64,000 nt of DNA, taken from contig NZ_CP136925.1 of NCBI RefSeq assembly GCF_037126245.1, forward strand, positions 248,001 through 312,000, given 5' to 3'. This stretch comes from Mangrovimonas cancribranchiae. GTDB lineage: Bacteria; Bacteroidota; Bacteroidia; Flavobacteriales; Flavobacteriaceae. Positions 31,866-40,987 of the stretch are shown here, piece after piece (positions within the stretch are counted from its first letter, which is position 1; the number at the start of each line of letters is the position of its first letter). A program made the translations under genes and the position numbers. The notes beneath the pieces were generated by a model. The model saw only the letters and a program-made list of their open reading frames with translations. It ran no database searches and was not told the origin of the DNA.

Positions 31866-34800
31866 ATCGTTTTAATGTAAAATGTCCTTTATGTGTTGTG
31901 CCGTCTTCTCGTTTTACTAAAAACCAATAATCATTAGTGGGCATATTATTCCCATTATAGGTGCCGTCCCAACCTATGCTATTTCCATTGAAGGAGGAAA
32001 GTATTTTACCATACCTATCAAAAACAACAACTTCAAGATTAGGTTCTGTTTGAGACTCGTTTATTTGCCAATAATCATTATAGCCATCATTATTAGGGGT
32101 GAAAAAATGTGGATGATTAAGAAGAGATATGTCTTCCGAAATAATACCGCAGTTGTTTAAATCTTTTACAAATACAGTATAAACCCCAGGTTCTAAACCA
32201 GTAAAGATATTTTCTTCTTGATAGTTGATGTTATCTATTGAATATACGTAATCGCCATTACCTGATACAGTTATAGTAAAGGCGTTGTTGTTCGAAGTCC
32301 AATCAGAGATGTCAATATTTTCAAAAGTAGCGATACTTGATGACGTTACTGTAAATGTTTGTGTTGATTCGCAAAAATTGTCTCCATAAAGGGTTTTAAC
32401 AGAAACTGTATATGTGCCACTTTCGTTAACAGTAATATTTTGAGTTGTTTCTCCTGTAGACCATTCATAAGTATCGTACCCAGAAATGGCATTAAGGGTA
32501 ATAGTACTACCATCGCAAACAGAGATATTTTCATCTGCATTAAAATCGGGTATTTCACCCACATTAAGTTGAAATGATGTGGTGGCATGGCAAATATTTA
32601 ATGAGTTATGAATAACTCTTGTGTAGATGGTTTGTGGGTTTGAAATGTTTGTGTAGTTTTCTGGTAAGGGGTTGTCTCCAGAATCGGCATCTGTTTGATT
32701 TAAGTGATAGGTAACCGTAAAGTTTTCTGGATTTTGATTGCCTAAAATTTGAGAGTTTTGATTTGTTAAAGCAAAGGTGGGTGAGGTGCTTTCATTTGAA
32801 CACGTAAACATATTATCGGGAGTATAAATATTTACAACAGGTAAGAGGTCTTCAATGTTTATTACAGCGTTTTCAATGTTCCCACAAGCGTCTTCGACTT
32901 CTATTTCGTAGATGCCTGCTGCTAGATTGGAAAAAATATTATTCTCTCCATTATCAAAACTATAAGGCGAAATAATACTAAAATTATAAGGTTCAATCCC
33001 GGCAACATCTATCAAAACATCTGAAGGGCCAGTGCCTCCTTCACATCCTAAATTATATATGCCAGAGACAGTTAAGTCTGAGTAGATATCGAAATTAGTG
33101 AAAAAGTCTAAACAAAAATCATCTGTATTAACATCATTAAATGATTGAAAAACTTTAATTATTCTAAAGGTTCCTGTTAAAAAAATATTATAGAGTGTTT
33201 CTTCATTTTCAATTTCAATTGCTGTGTCTGGATTAGGGATGTCGCCTTCTGTATATAATTCTTCGGTGTATGGATGTCCCCAAGAATCTGTTTCTGGAAA
33301 AAATTTCTGAAACCAATAACTTTTATTTGTTACTGAATCGTCAGGATCTAGAACTCCAACATCAAAAGAACCACAGTTTCTATTTAATGTATATGCATTA
33401 GGTGTACTGATATATGAATTTATATAAATATTTGGAAAGTACTCAAAGCCACATTCATCAATAATTTCAAAAGCATAATCTCCAGAAGTAAGATTGTTTA
33501 AAACAATGGCGCCTTGACCATTAATAAGGTGAGAAATATTGTGAGGTATATTTTCATTATAATTATTAGGTGCCGAAGTAATTGTGATGGATGCTATATT
33601 TTCATGTCCACTAGCAATTCTAATAGATCCAGTATTTGTTGAGCAATCAGCTCTATTGATAATAGATAATTCTCTAAATGAAAATTCTGGAACTGTAGTG
33701 TCTATAATATGCTCTCCGCCGCATTCGTCAATTAATGTTAAGGAGTAGTTGCCACTAGGAAGGTTGTCCATTGAAAACACTCCATTTTCAATAAAGCTAG
33801 AAACATTATCGGGTAACGTATTTGGGTAAGTGTTAGGTGCTGCTGTGAATATAACCGAAACAATATCTCTATCTGGAATGGAAATATTTATTGTGCCATT
33901 TACACTACAACCAGAATTAGCGGCATCTACATCAGGTTCGGGAAGTTCTTCTTCTAGTACAATAGAGTATTCGGCGGTATTTCCACAGGCATCCGTTACT
34001 AAAACAGAATAATAACCAAAAGGGATAGGGGTATTTGTAATTTGAAAGAAGATTGAAGGCTCAGAGAAAGGTCCTGGATATGTACTATTGTATTCGTTTG
34101 CTATAAACTCAGGTGGAGCTTCTATAAAATCGACTGTATAAGGTGGCATGAAGTTATCAATCATTAAGTTAAGATGATACCCACAAAAAGCATCATAAGG
34201 CAGTAACTCCACAGTAGGGTTTGGATTAATTTCGTTGCTATTACTAAATTCATCGCCACATGAGTCGGTAATTAAAATATCTACATTAAAAACTTGATCA
34301 CCATAAAGAGGAATTGTTTGCAATATATCAATATGATGTTCTGCGCCAGAAGTAATGGTTTGCGTTACAGTAAATGTTGGCGATCCGTTAGGCGGAAAAA
34401 TAGTATAAGTAATATCAAGCGGATAGATTATTGGGTTTTCAGTAGACGAACTTAAGCTATTTGAAAGATTAATTTCTGTGCAAGAACTATGTATACTAGG
34501 AATAACACCATCTGATATTTCAATATCATTAGTGTTTAGTATTAGCGTATAAGTTTTTGTAAGGGCATTATCGCAATCATCAAAAACTCTAATAATATAG
34601 GTGCCTTCGGGTAAGTTGTTAAACTCATTAGATGTTTGGACATTGGTTGTCACTGGGCCAGAAATAATTTCAAAACTAACAGGGTTTCCTGAGGTAACAT
34701 TCACAATAAGACTACCAATGGTATCGCAATTATTAACCGTATTTTGTGTAATTTCAAAATCTAATTCTGTTGTTAAATTAGATATAGAAACATCTTGTTG

Positions 34801-35133
34801 CGCAGAATTTTCATCAGGTTCAAGAGTTTGCGTTGCTATAACGCGATAGTCTCCAGAATTAAGGTTGTTAAAGATGTTGTTAGATGTTTGTGCTATTGGT
34901 GTACCAATATCAGGAAAAGCATAAAGTGTATAAACTATTTCTGAGCCACTAGTTGTATTAGAAACACTCATTTGTATAGCGCCATTTCCAGAACAAGTCT
35001 CATCAATAGAAGTAACATTTAAGGTAAAGTCAGGCAACTGAGCAAAACTAATAAACACCGAAAAAAGCATAGTAAGTAATGCTAAGTAAAACTTTAACTT
35101 TAGTATAGCTATATTAAAAGATGCCTTTAACAT
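31864..35133 (-). CDS. T9SS-secreted SprB-like repeat protein with gliding-type C-terminal domain
   Basis: Start chosen at 35133 (1089 aa): MLKASFNIAILKLKFYLALL leads a signal peptide ending SFAQ, and a TATCTTTA promoter lies just upstream; the longer frame to 35259 runs past that promoter. The body is a series of Ig-like units with DECGxEY- or DACGNxxE-type Cys motifs (SprB-like repeats), a PKD-like GYDTYEWSTGETTQNITV segment and a T9SS type B sorting domain at the end (HFFTPNNDGYNDYWQI, VVVFDRYGKIL, GWDGTYNGNNMPTNDYWF). Such proteins are carried to the surface or medium; some are gliding adhesins. No enzymatic domain is seen, and there is no evident tie to the starch genes beyond adjacency. 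Confidence 0.85.
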   Translation of the reverse strand: MLKASFNIAILKLKFYLALLTMLFSVFISFAQLPDFTLNVTSIDETCSGNGAIQMSVSNTTSGSEIVYTLYAFPDIGTPIAQTSNNIFNNLNSGDYRVIATQTLEPDENSAQQDVSISNLTTELDFEITQNTVNNCDTIGSLIVNVTSGNPVSFEIISGPVTTNVQTSNEFNNLPEGTYIIRVFDDCDNALTKTYTLILNTNDIEISDGVIPSIHSSCTEINLSNSLSSSTENPIIYPLDITYTIFPPNGSPTFTVTQTITSGAEHHIDILQTIPLYGDQVFNVDILITDSCGDEFSNSNEINPNPTVELLPYDAFCGYHLNLMIDNFMPPYTVDFIEAPPEFIANEYNSTYPGPFSEPSIFFQITNTPIPFGYYSVLVTDACGNTAEYSIVLEEELPEPDVDAANSGCSVNGTINISIPDRDIVSVIFTAAPNTYPNTLPDNVSSFIENGVFSMDNLPSGNYSLTLIDECGGEHIIDTTVPEFSFRELSIINRADCSTNTGSIRIASGHENIASITITSAPNNYNENIPHNISHLINGQGAIVLNNLTSGDYAFEIIDECGFEYFPNIYINSYISTPNAYTLNRNCGSFDVGVLDPDDSVTNKSYWFQKFFPETDSWGHPYTEELYTEGDIPNPDTAIEIENEETLYNIFLTGTFRIIKVFQSFNDVNTDDFCLDFFTNFDIYSDLTVSGIYNLGCEGGTGPSDVLIDVAGIEPYNFSIISPYSFDNGENNIFSNLAAGIYEIEVEDACGNIENAVINIEDLLPVVNIYTPDNMFTCSNESTSPTFALTNQNSQILGNQNPENFTVTYHLNQTDADSGDNPLPENYTNISNPQTIYTRVIHNSLNICHATTSFQLNVGEIPDFNADENISVCDGSTITLNAISGYDTYEWSTGETTQNITVNESGTYTVSVKTLYGDNFCESTQTFTVTSSSIATFENIDISDWTSNNNAFTITVSGNGDYVYSIDNINYQEENIFTGLEPGVYTVFVKDLNNCGIISEDISLLNHPHFFTPNNDGYNDYWQINESQTEPNLEVVVFDRYGKILSSFNGNSIGWDGTYNGNNMPTNDYWFLVKREDGTTHKGHFTLKR

Positions 35134-35157
35134 ATTTAGTATTGCGTGTAAAAAACA

Positions 35158-35165
35158 TAAAGATA
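35158..35165 (-). promoter_or_regulatory. Promoter -7 element of the SprB-like gene
   Basis: Minus strand TATCTTTA, 24 bp before the ATG at 35133. It is the reason for preferring that start over the one at 35259. Confidence 0.5.
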
Positions 35166-35205
35166 GTAAAATGATTATCAAATGCTTTTTTTGATAGTAA
35201 ACAAC

Positions 35206-35213
35206 TAACTTTG
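35206..35213 (+). promoter_or_regulatory. Promoter -7 element of selO
   Basis: TAACTTTG is an exact TAnnTTTG match. The transcript should begin near 35220, so an in-frame ATG at 35215 cannot be the start; the ATG at 35254, preceded by AAAAGGATAAA, fits better. Confidence 0.6.
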
Positions 35214-35253
35214 TATGATTATGTCTTTTGAAGAAATAAGTGAAAAGGATAAA

Positions 35254-36813
35254 ATGCAATTAAAAATAGACAACACATTCACAAAAGAACTTCCGGCAGA
35301 TACTGTCAAGGAAAATTATGTCCGTAAAGTAAATAATGCGTGTTTTTCTTATGTGTTACCTGTAACCACTTCAAATCCAAAGTTGATTCACGTTTCTTTA
35401 GAATTTGCCCAAAGTTTAGGTTTTGCAAAACCCGATTTAAAATCTAAAGCATTTTTACATCTCATATCAGGAAATACCATTTACCCAAATACCAACCCCT
35501 ATGCTATGAATTATGGCGGACATCAATTTGGGCATTGGGCAGGACAGCTAGGTGATGGTCGTGCGATTAACTTATTTGAGATTAAACATAATAACCAACG
35601 CTGGGCATTGCAGCTAAAAGGCGCTGGAAAAACACCCTACTCGCGACAAGGAGATGGATTAGCCGTATTGCGCTCTTCTATTCGGGAATATCTGTGTAGT
35701 GAAGCTATGCATCATTTGGGAGTGCCAACCACACGTGCGTTGTCCTTAGCATTAACGGGAGATCAAGTGCTTCGAGATATGTTGTATAATGGTAATGCCG
35801 AATATGAGCTAGGAGCGATTGTATGTCGTGTGTCACCAACGTTTATAAGATTTGGTAGTTTTGAAATTTTAGCAGCGCAACAAGACATAAAAACCTTAAA
35901 ACAACTAGCCAATTATACCATAAAACACTTTTATCCGCATTTAGGAACACCTTCAAAAGAAACGTATATTCAGTTTTTTGCTGAAGTGTCTCAGCGCACT
36001 TTAGAAATGATTATCCATTGGCAACGTGTAGGGTTTGTTCACGGCGTTATGAATACCGATAATATGTCCATTTTAGGATTAACCATAGATTATGGACCTT
36101 ACGGTTGGTTGGAAGGTTTCGATTTTGGTTGGACACCCAATACTACCGATGCACAGCATAAGCGTTACCGTTTTGGCAATCAACCCAACATAGCGCTGTG
36201 GAATTTGTATCAACTAGCCAATGCATTGTATCCGCTAATTGAAGATGCCAAGCCGTTGGAAGACATTTTAAATCAATTTAAAACCGACTTTGATGTCAAG
36301 TCCTTACAAATGATGCGTTCTAAATTGGGACTGTTTGAAAATGATAATACAGATAAATTGCTCATTCAAGATTTGGAAGATAATTTACTGCTAACCGAAA
36401 CTGATATGACCATATTTTTCAGAAAGCTGTCAGAATTAAAAAAAGATGAGTCAGAACAAGGACTTTCAATAATTTCTGAAGCTTTTTATGCTGAAACCAT
36501 TTCCAAAGACATTAAAGAAAAATGGAAGAAGTGGTTTGCAGAATATGCTAATCGATTGCAGCAAGAACGACTTTCAGATGATGAGAGAAAACAAAAAATG
36601 AATCAAGTAAATCCAAAATATGTCTTACGAAATTATATGGCACAATTAGCTATAGATGATGCAGAAAAAGGCGATTATAAATTACTAGACGAATTATTTA
36701 CAATGCTGCAAAACCCATACAACGACCAGCCTAAATACAACAAGTGGTTTGCCAAACGCCCCGAATGGGCAAGACATAAAGTAGGTTGTTCTATGTTATC
36801 GTGCAGTTCTTAA
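35254..36813 (+). CDS. selO: Protein adenylyltransferase SelO (YdiU/UPF0061 family)
   Basis: The 519-residue protein has the pseudokinase-fold SelO signatures: YAMNYGGHQFGHWAGQLGDG, LQLKGAGKTPYSRQGDGLAVL-type loop (seen as QLKGAGKTPYSRQGDG), SSIREYLCSEAMHHLGVPTT, GFVHGVMNTDNMSILG and DYGPYGWLEGFD. It transfers AMP to Ser/Thr/Tyr of proteins, linked to redox stress in other organisms. The C-terminus ends CSMLSCSS; SelO proteins carry a redox Cys or Sec near the C-terminus. Start chosen after the promoter at 35206. Single gene, 26 bp before tesB, which has its own promoter-like element. Confidence 0.93.
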   Translation: MQLKIDNTFTKELPADTVKENYVRKVNNACFSYVLPVTTSNPKLIHVSLEFAQSLGFAKPDLKSKAFLHLISGNTIYPNTNPYAMNYGGHQFGHWAGQLGDGRAINLFEIKHNNQRWALQLKGAGKTPYSRQGDGLAVLRSSIREYLCSEAMHHLGVPTTRALSLALTGDQVLRDMLYNGNAEYELGAIVCRVSPTFIRFGSFEILAAQQDIKTLKQLANYTIKHFYPHLGTPSKETYIQFFAEVSQRTLEMIIHWQRVGFVHGVMNTDNMSILGLTIDYGPYGWLEGFDFGWTPNTTDAQHKRYRFGNQPNIALWNLYQLANALYPLIEDAKPLEDILNQFKTDFDVKSLQMMRSKLGLFENDNTDKLLIQDLEDNLLLTETDMTIFFRKLSELKKDESEQGLSIISEAFYAETISKDIKEKWKKWFAEYANRLQQERLSDDERKQKMNQVNPKYVLRNYMAQLAIDDAEKGDYKLLDELFTMLQNPYNDQPKYNKWFAKRPEWARHKVGCSMLSCSS

Positions 36814-36821
36814 TATATTTG
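36814..36821 (+). promoter_or_regulatory. Promoter -7 element before tesB
   Basis: TATATTTG matches TAnnTTTG exactly, 18 bp before the tesB ATG, right after the selO stop. It suggests that tesB and the two genes overlapping after it form a separate transcript. Confidence 0.5.
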
Positions 36822-36839
36822 TAAAAACAAGTTTTTAGA

Positions 36840-37703
36840 ATGACATCAATAGATGATTTATACAACATACTTCACTTAAACCAAGTTGAAGATTTAAGCT
36901 TTCAAGGTGTAAGCAAAACCGTTGGTAGTCCCAATGTATTTGGCGGACAAGTTTTAGCGCAAGCCTTAAACGCCGCTTATCGTACCATTACCAATAACCG
37001 TGTGTTGCATTCTATGCATTCCTATTTTTTGGAAGCTGGCGATTTAACCCTGCCCATTACCTACGATGTTGGCGTAATGCGAGATGGTGGCAGTTTTTCG
37101 GTACGTCGTGTAACGGCAAGTCAAAACGGGAAGCTCATTTTTATTTTGTCGGCATCGTTTCATAAAAATGAAACAGGATATAACCATCAAATTGATATGA
37201 AAACTGATGTTGCGCAGCCTGAAGATTTATTGAGCTGGGATGATATGCTAGAGCAATTTGGCGATACGTTACCGGAAAAAACCAAAACCTTTTTAGAAAT
37301 TCCAAGACCAGTATCCTTTAAACCTACGCAAGTGGCCAACCCTTTTGAAAAGAAAAATTTACCGCCTTATATGGATGTTTGGTTTAAGGTAAAAGGTGAT
37401 GCTTCTAACTACAATTTAGAGACAAAACAACAGATTCTAACTTACATTTCAGATTACAATATTCTAGCGGTTGCTTTGCATAGACACGCTAGTAAAGCGC
37501 ATTGGGGTAATACGCAAACGGCAAGTTTAGACCATTCTATGTGGTATTATCGCGATTTCGATTTTGACGATTGGATGCTTTTTTCTATGGATACGCCAAA
37601 TACGTCTAATGCCAGAGGATTTGCTAGAGGAAATATTTACACACGAGATGGTGTTTTAGTAGCGTCGGTAGCACAAGAAGGGTTAATGCGACCAATACAA
37701 TGA
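36840..37703 (+). CDS. tesB: Acyl-CoA thioesterase II
   Basis: The 287-residue protein has the TesB double hot-dog layout: SKTVGSPNVFGGQVLAQAL in the first half, LHSMHSYFLEAGDLTLPI, RDGGSFSVRRVTASQNGK, and in the second half the catalytic-type Asp in SLDHSMWYYRDFDFDDW, ending EGLMRP. It hydrolyses acyl-CoA to free fatty acid and CoA in the cytoplasm. Its last 4 nt overlap the flavoprotein gene. Confidence 0.94.
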   Translation: MTSIDDLYNILHLNQVEDLSFQGVSKTVGSPNVFGGQVLAQALNAAYRTITNNRVLHSMHSYFLEAGDLTLPITYDVGVMRDGGSFSVRRVTASQNGKLIFILSASFHKNETGYNHQIDMKTDVAQPEDLLSWDDMLEQFGDTLPEKTKTFLEIPRPVSFKPTQVANPFEKKNLPPYMDVWFKVKGDASNYNLETKQQILTYISDYNILAVALHRHASKAHWGNTQTASLDHSMWYYRDFDFDDWMLFSMDTPNTSNARGFARGNIYTRDGVLVASVAQEGLMRPIQ

Positions 37704-38917
37704 AAACTTACGATGTTATAATTATTGGTGGCGGAGCAGCAGGTTTTTTTGCAGCCATTAACATAGCTGAACAGAACCCAGGTTTAAGTATTTGTATTCT
37801 TGAAAAAAATAAAGAAGGCTTGCAAAAGGTGAAAATCTCTGGTGGCGGTCGATGTAATGTGACACACGCCGAGTTTATACCGCAAGAGTTGGTACAGAAT
37901 TATCCTAGAGGAGAAAAAGAATTGTTGGGGCCGTTTCATCAATTTATGACAGGCGACACGATTGAGTGGTTTGAAAAGCGCAGTGTAGCATTAAAAATTG
38001 AAGACGATGGTAGAATGTTTCCCGTTTCAGATTCCTCACAAACTATAATCGATTGTTTTTTAAACGAAGTCAGAAAACACAATATAGATGTTCTATATAG
38101 TCAGAATGTCACAAAAATATCACCACAAGAGCAGCCAACAAGTTTTGAAGTAAACACAAAATCTGAAGTCTTTCAATGTGAAAAATTACTCATAGCAACA
38201 GGAAGCAGCGTAAAATTTTGGAAATTGATAGCCCAACTTGGTCACACTATTGCTAAGCCTGTTCCGTCGTTGTTTACGTTTAATATTGATGATGTACGAA
38301 TTAAAGATATTCCTGGTGTCGTGGCTCAAGATGTTGAGGTGAAAATCCTGGAAACCAATTTAGTTTCAGAAGGACCATTACTTATCACGCATTGGGGAAT
38401 GAGCGCACCCGCTATTTTAAAACTATCGGCATTTGGGGCTGTTACGTTGGCGAAAATGGATTATAAATTTAATATTGAAATCAATTTTATAAAACAAGAT
38501 TTTGATGTTTGTTTGCATCATTTAAAAACAATAAAACAAGATTTAGGAAAAAAACAGGTGTTAAAATCGCCACAATTTGACTTGCCTAAACGGTTATGGC
38601 AACAATTGGTTTTGGCTTCAAAAATTAATCAAGATACGCGTTGGGCAGATTTAAATAAAGAGCAATTAGAAAATTTAACCAAACAATTAACCCAAGCCAT
38701 TTTTAAAGTAAATGGGAAAAGTACCTTTAAAGAGGAGTTTGTTACCGCTGGTGGTGTCGATTTAAAAGAAGTTAATTTTAAAACCTTTGAAAGTAAACGC
38801 ATTCCAAATTTATATTTTGCAGGAGAAGTACTCAATATCGATGCAGTAACCGGTGGATTTAATTTTCAAAACGCGTGGACAGGAGCGTTTGTGGCTTCAA
38901 AAGCAATGTCAAAATGA
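37700..38917 (+). CDS. FAD-dependent oxidoreductase of the HI0933/BaiN family
   Basis: The 405-residue protein opens with a Rossmann FAD motif (YDVIIIGGGAAGFFAAINI), then KISGGGRCNVTHAE, the family signature, and closes with a second FAD contact (PNLYFAGEVLNIDAVTGGFNFQ). The family contains putative flavoproteins and BaiN of bile acid reduction; the substrate here is unknown. ATGA overlaps with tesB before it and the DUF1697 gene after it show one operon. Confidence 0.9.
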   Translation: MKTYDVIIIGGGAAGFFAAINIAEQNPGLSICILEKNKEGLQKVKISGGGRCNVTHAEFIPQELVQNYPRGEKELLGPFHQFMTGDTIEWFEKRSVALKIEDDGRMFPVSDSSQTIIDCFLNEVRKHNIDVLYSQNVTKISPQEQPTSFEVNTKSEVFQCEKLLIATGSSVKFWKLIAQLGHTIAKPVPSLFTFNIDDVRIKDIPGVVAQDVEVKILETNLVSEGPLLITHWGMSAPAILKLSAFGAVTLAKMDYKFNIEINFIKQDFDVCLHHLKTIKQDLGKKQVLKSPQFDLPKRLWQQLVLASKINQDTRWADLNKEQLENLTKQLTQAIFKVNGKSTFKEEFVTAGGVDLKEVNFKTFESKRIPNLYFAGEVLNIDAVTGGFNFQNAWTGAFVASKAMSK

Positions 38918-39441
38918 GATATATAGCCTTACTTCGTGGTATAAATATTGCCGGACAGAAAAAAGTCCCAATGGCAGAGTTACGCGAATTATTAACAAAA
39001 TTGGGTTTAAAAAATGTACAAACTTACATTCAATCTGGTAATGTGATTTTTGAATCTAATGAAGAAAATACACAGCAATTAGAAGGTGAAATTCATAATA
39101 GCATTAAAGCGTATTTTGGTTTCGAGGTGCCAGTTTTAGTGAAAACACCAACACAATTACAACAAATTTTTAAGGATTGTCCTTTTCCTGAAACCAAAAA
39201 ACAGAACAGTTACTTCTCGTTATTATATACGGTTCCAAACCAAGAGTTGGTAGATGAGGTCTCTAAAATTTCTTATGAAAATGAAGAAATTGTTATTACC
39301 AAAAACTGTATTTATTTTTATTGTGCAACAGGGTATGGGCGCACCAAATACAACAACAATTTCTTTGAACGCAAATTAAAAGTCACGGCAACGGCAAGAA
39401 ACTATAAAACAATGCTAAAGTTGTTATCTTTGTCGCAATAA
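38914..39441 (+). CDS. DUF1697 family protein
   Basis: Start taken at 38914 (175 aa), where ATGA overlaps the preceding stop. An in-frame ATG at 38875 lies inside the flavoprotein gene and would add 13 residues that do not fit. The N-terminus MRYIALLRGINIAGQKKVPM and YIQSGNVIFES are the DUF1697 hallmarks; the C-terminal half has the usual YGRTKYNNNFFERKL strand. The family is widespread and of unknown function. No signal or membrane segment. Confidence 0.9.
   Translation: MRYIALLRGINIAGQKKVPMAELRELLTKLGLKNVQTYIQSGNVIFESNEENTQQLEGEIHNSIKAYFGFEVPVLVKTPTQLQQIFKDCPFPETKKQNSYFSLLYTVPNQELVDEVSKISYENEEIVITKNCIYFYCATGYGRTKYNNNFFERKLKVTATARNYKTMLKLLSLSQ
39425..39432 (+). promoter_or_regulatory. Promoter -7 element of mvaD
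   Basis: TATCTTTG, an exact consensus match, lies inside the last codons of the DUF1697 gene and 18 bp before the mvaD ATG. Confidence 0.55.
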
Positions 39442-39450
39442 TTAGTAAGA

Positions 39451-40542
39451 ATGACCGAACAAGATTTTATTCCCAAGCCGTATGAAAATTCAGTTGAAAA
39501 CGGTACTGTAACTTGGGAATCGCCAAGCAATATTGCTTTGATAAAATACTGGGGAAAACGCGATCCGCAAATTCCAGAAAATCCTTCTGTAAGCTTTACA
39601 TTAAGTGAATGCAAAACCATAACCAAACTAACATACACAAAGAAAAACGACACTAAAGATTTCTCATTTGATGTGTTTTTAGATGGCGATAAAAAAGACG
39701 ATTTCAAACCAAAAATCGAAACGTTTTTTAAACGAATAGAAGTTTACGTGCCATTTTTAAAAGACTATCATTTCACTATTGAAACAAAAAACACTTTTCC
39801 GCATAGTTCGGGTATTGCGTCATCGGCTTCAGGAATGAGCGCTTTGGCGTTGTGTTTAATGCGTATTGAGAAAGACCTCTCGACTACGCTCGAGGTGACA
39901 GAAGAATACTTCAATAAAAAAGCATCGTTTTTGGCGCGTTTAGGTTCTGGAAGTGCTTGTAGAAGTATTGAGGGCAATCTGATTGTTTGGGGAAAAACAG
40001 CACACATTGAAGGAAGCAGCGATTTGTTTGGTGTAAAATATCCGTATAAAGTCCACGACAATTTTAAAAACTATCAAGATACCATCTTGTTAATTGATAA
40101 AGGGGAAAAGCAGGTTAGTAGTACTGTTGGTCATCAATTAATGCACGGTCATCCGTTTGCCAAAGAACGTTTTGCACAAGCACACGATAATATGAAAGCG
40201 TTGAAGTCAATATTGGAAACAGGCGATTTAAATGCTTTTATTAACCTTATGGAAAGCGAAGCATTAACCTTACACGCTATGATGATGACCAGTAATCCCT
40301 ATTTCATTTTAATGAAACCAAACACCTTGGAGGTCATTAATCGTATTTGGGAGTTTAGAGCAGAGACAGGACTTCATATTGGTTTTACGTTGGATGCTGG
40401 CGCGAATGTACATATTTTATATCCACAGTCAGAAAAAGCACAAATTCTTGAATTTATTGAAAACGAATTGGTTGCGTATTGCAAAAATGAAGAATATATA
40501 TGCGATGTTGTTGGTGCTGGCGCACAACGAATTAATAATTAA
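39451..40542 (+). CDS. mvaD: Diphosphomevalonate decarboxylase
   Basis: GHMP-superfamily protein of 363 residues with decarboxylase hallmarks: SNIALIKYWGKRD near residue 30, the phosphate loop HSSGIASSASGMSALAL with the catalytic-region Ser, LGSGSACRSIEG, and the late Asp in FTLDAGANVHILYP. It makes isopentenyl diphosphate from mevalonate diphosphate with ATP. It has its own promoter and stands upstream of mevalonate kinase, with a four-helix-bundle gene inserted between. Residues 142-150 (DLSTTLEVT) are encoded by a REP-like palindrome in a loop between two conserved motifs. Confidence 0.95.
   Translation: MTEQDFIPKPYENSVENGTVTWESPSNIALIKYWGKRDPQIPENPSVSFTLSECKTITKLTYTKKNDTKDFSFDVFLDGDKKDDFKPKIETFFKRIEVYVPFLKDYHFTIETKNTFPHSSGIASSASGMSALALCLMRIEKDLSTTLEVTEEYFNKKASFLARLGSGSACRSIEGNLIVWGKTAHIEGSSDLFGVKYPYKVHDNFKNYQDTILLIDKGEKQVSSTVGHQLMHGHPFAKERFAQAHDNMKALKSILETGDLNAFINLMESEALTLHAMMMTSNPYFILMKPNTLEVINRIWEFRAETGLHIGFTLDAGANVHILYPQSEKAQILEFIENELVAYCKNEEYICDVVGAGAQRINN
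39874..39900 (-). repeat. REP-like palindrome inside the mvaD reading frame
   Basis: On the minus strand it reads TGTCACCTCGAG, then a spacer, then TCGAGAGGTC: inner stem CTCGA/TCGAG, with flanking TGTCA at one end and TCTT at the other. That is the same plan as the intergenic element at 24813-24840. It stays in frame and encodes nine residues of MvaD. Confidence 0.55.
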
Positions 40543-40603
40543 GAATGAATAATTAAAAACTAGAAACGATTGTTGAGTATTTAATCTGTTTTGGATTTAC
40601 GAG

Positions 40604-40951
40604 ATGAAGCCTAATATTATTAAAGAGAAAAGTTTTAATTTTGCTGTTGAAATTGTGAATTTGTATAAAGATTTGGTTAACAGTAAAAAGGAGTATGTGA
40701 TGTCTAGACAGTTGTTGAAATCTGGAACTTCCATTGGAGCTAATGTTAGGGAAGCTGAGTTTGCCCAAAGCAGAGCTGATTTTATCAACAAGATGTCCAT
40801 TGCTCTTAAAGAAGCTAATGAAGCAAACTATTGGATAGAATTACTTTACGAAACCAAGTTTTTAAATGATGAAGAATTTCAAAAGTTTAAGTCTAAATCA
40901 CAGGAAATCTTGAGATTATTAGTTAGTATTGTTAAAACATCTAAAGATTAA
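40604..40951 (+). CDS. Four-helix bundle protein (23S rRNA intervening-sequence protein family)
   Basis: The 115-residue protein matches the S23/four-helix-bundle family: FNFAVEIVNLYKDLV, the hallmark SRQLLKSGTSIGANVREAEFAQS, FINKMSIALKEANEANYWIELL and a final helix. The first members were found inside 23S rRNA intervening sequences, but free-standing copies are common in Bacteroidota. The function is unknown. It separates mvaD from mevalonate kinase, and AT-rich sequence with similar AATTAAGAATGAATAATT / ATTAATTCTTAAC character flanks it on both sides, as if it had been inserted as a cassette. Confidence 0.9.
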   Translation: MKPNIIKEKSFNFAVEIVNLYKDLVNSKKEYVMSRQLLKSGTSIGANVREAEFAQSRADFINKMSIALKEANEANYWIELLYETKFLNDEEFQKFKSKSQEILRLLVSIVKTSKD

Positions 40952-40955
40952 TTCT

Positions 40956-40963
40956 TAACTTTA
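40956..40963 (+). promoter_or_regulatory. Possible promoter of the mevalonate kinase gene
   Basis: TAACTTTA (TAnnTTTG with one change), 24 bp before the ATG at 40988. It would give mevalonate kinase its own transcript after the four-helix-bundle gene. Confidence 0.35.
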
Positions 40964-40987
40964 CATTATTAATTTTTCATTAAAGAA

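Noticed and set aside
35134-35259. N-terminal extension of the SprB-like protein
   Set aside because: It runs through the predicted promoters of both divergent genes, and the signal peptide is best formed from ATG 35133.
40604-40951. rRNA intervening sequence
   Set aside because: The encoded family is known from 23S rRNA insertions, but no rRNA sequence is next to it here.
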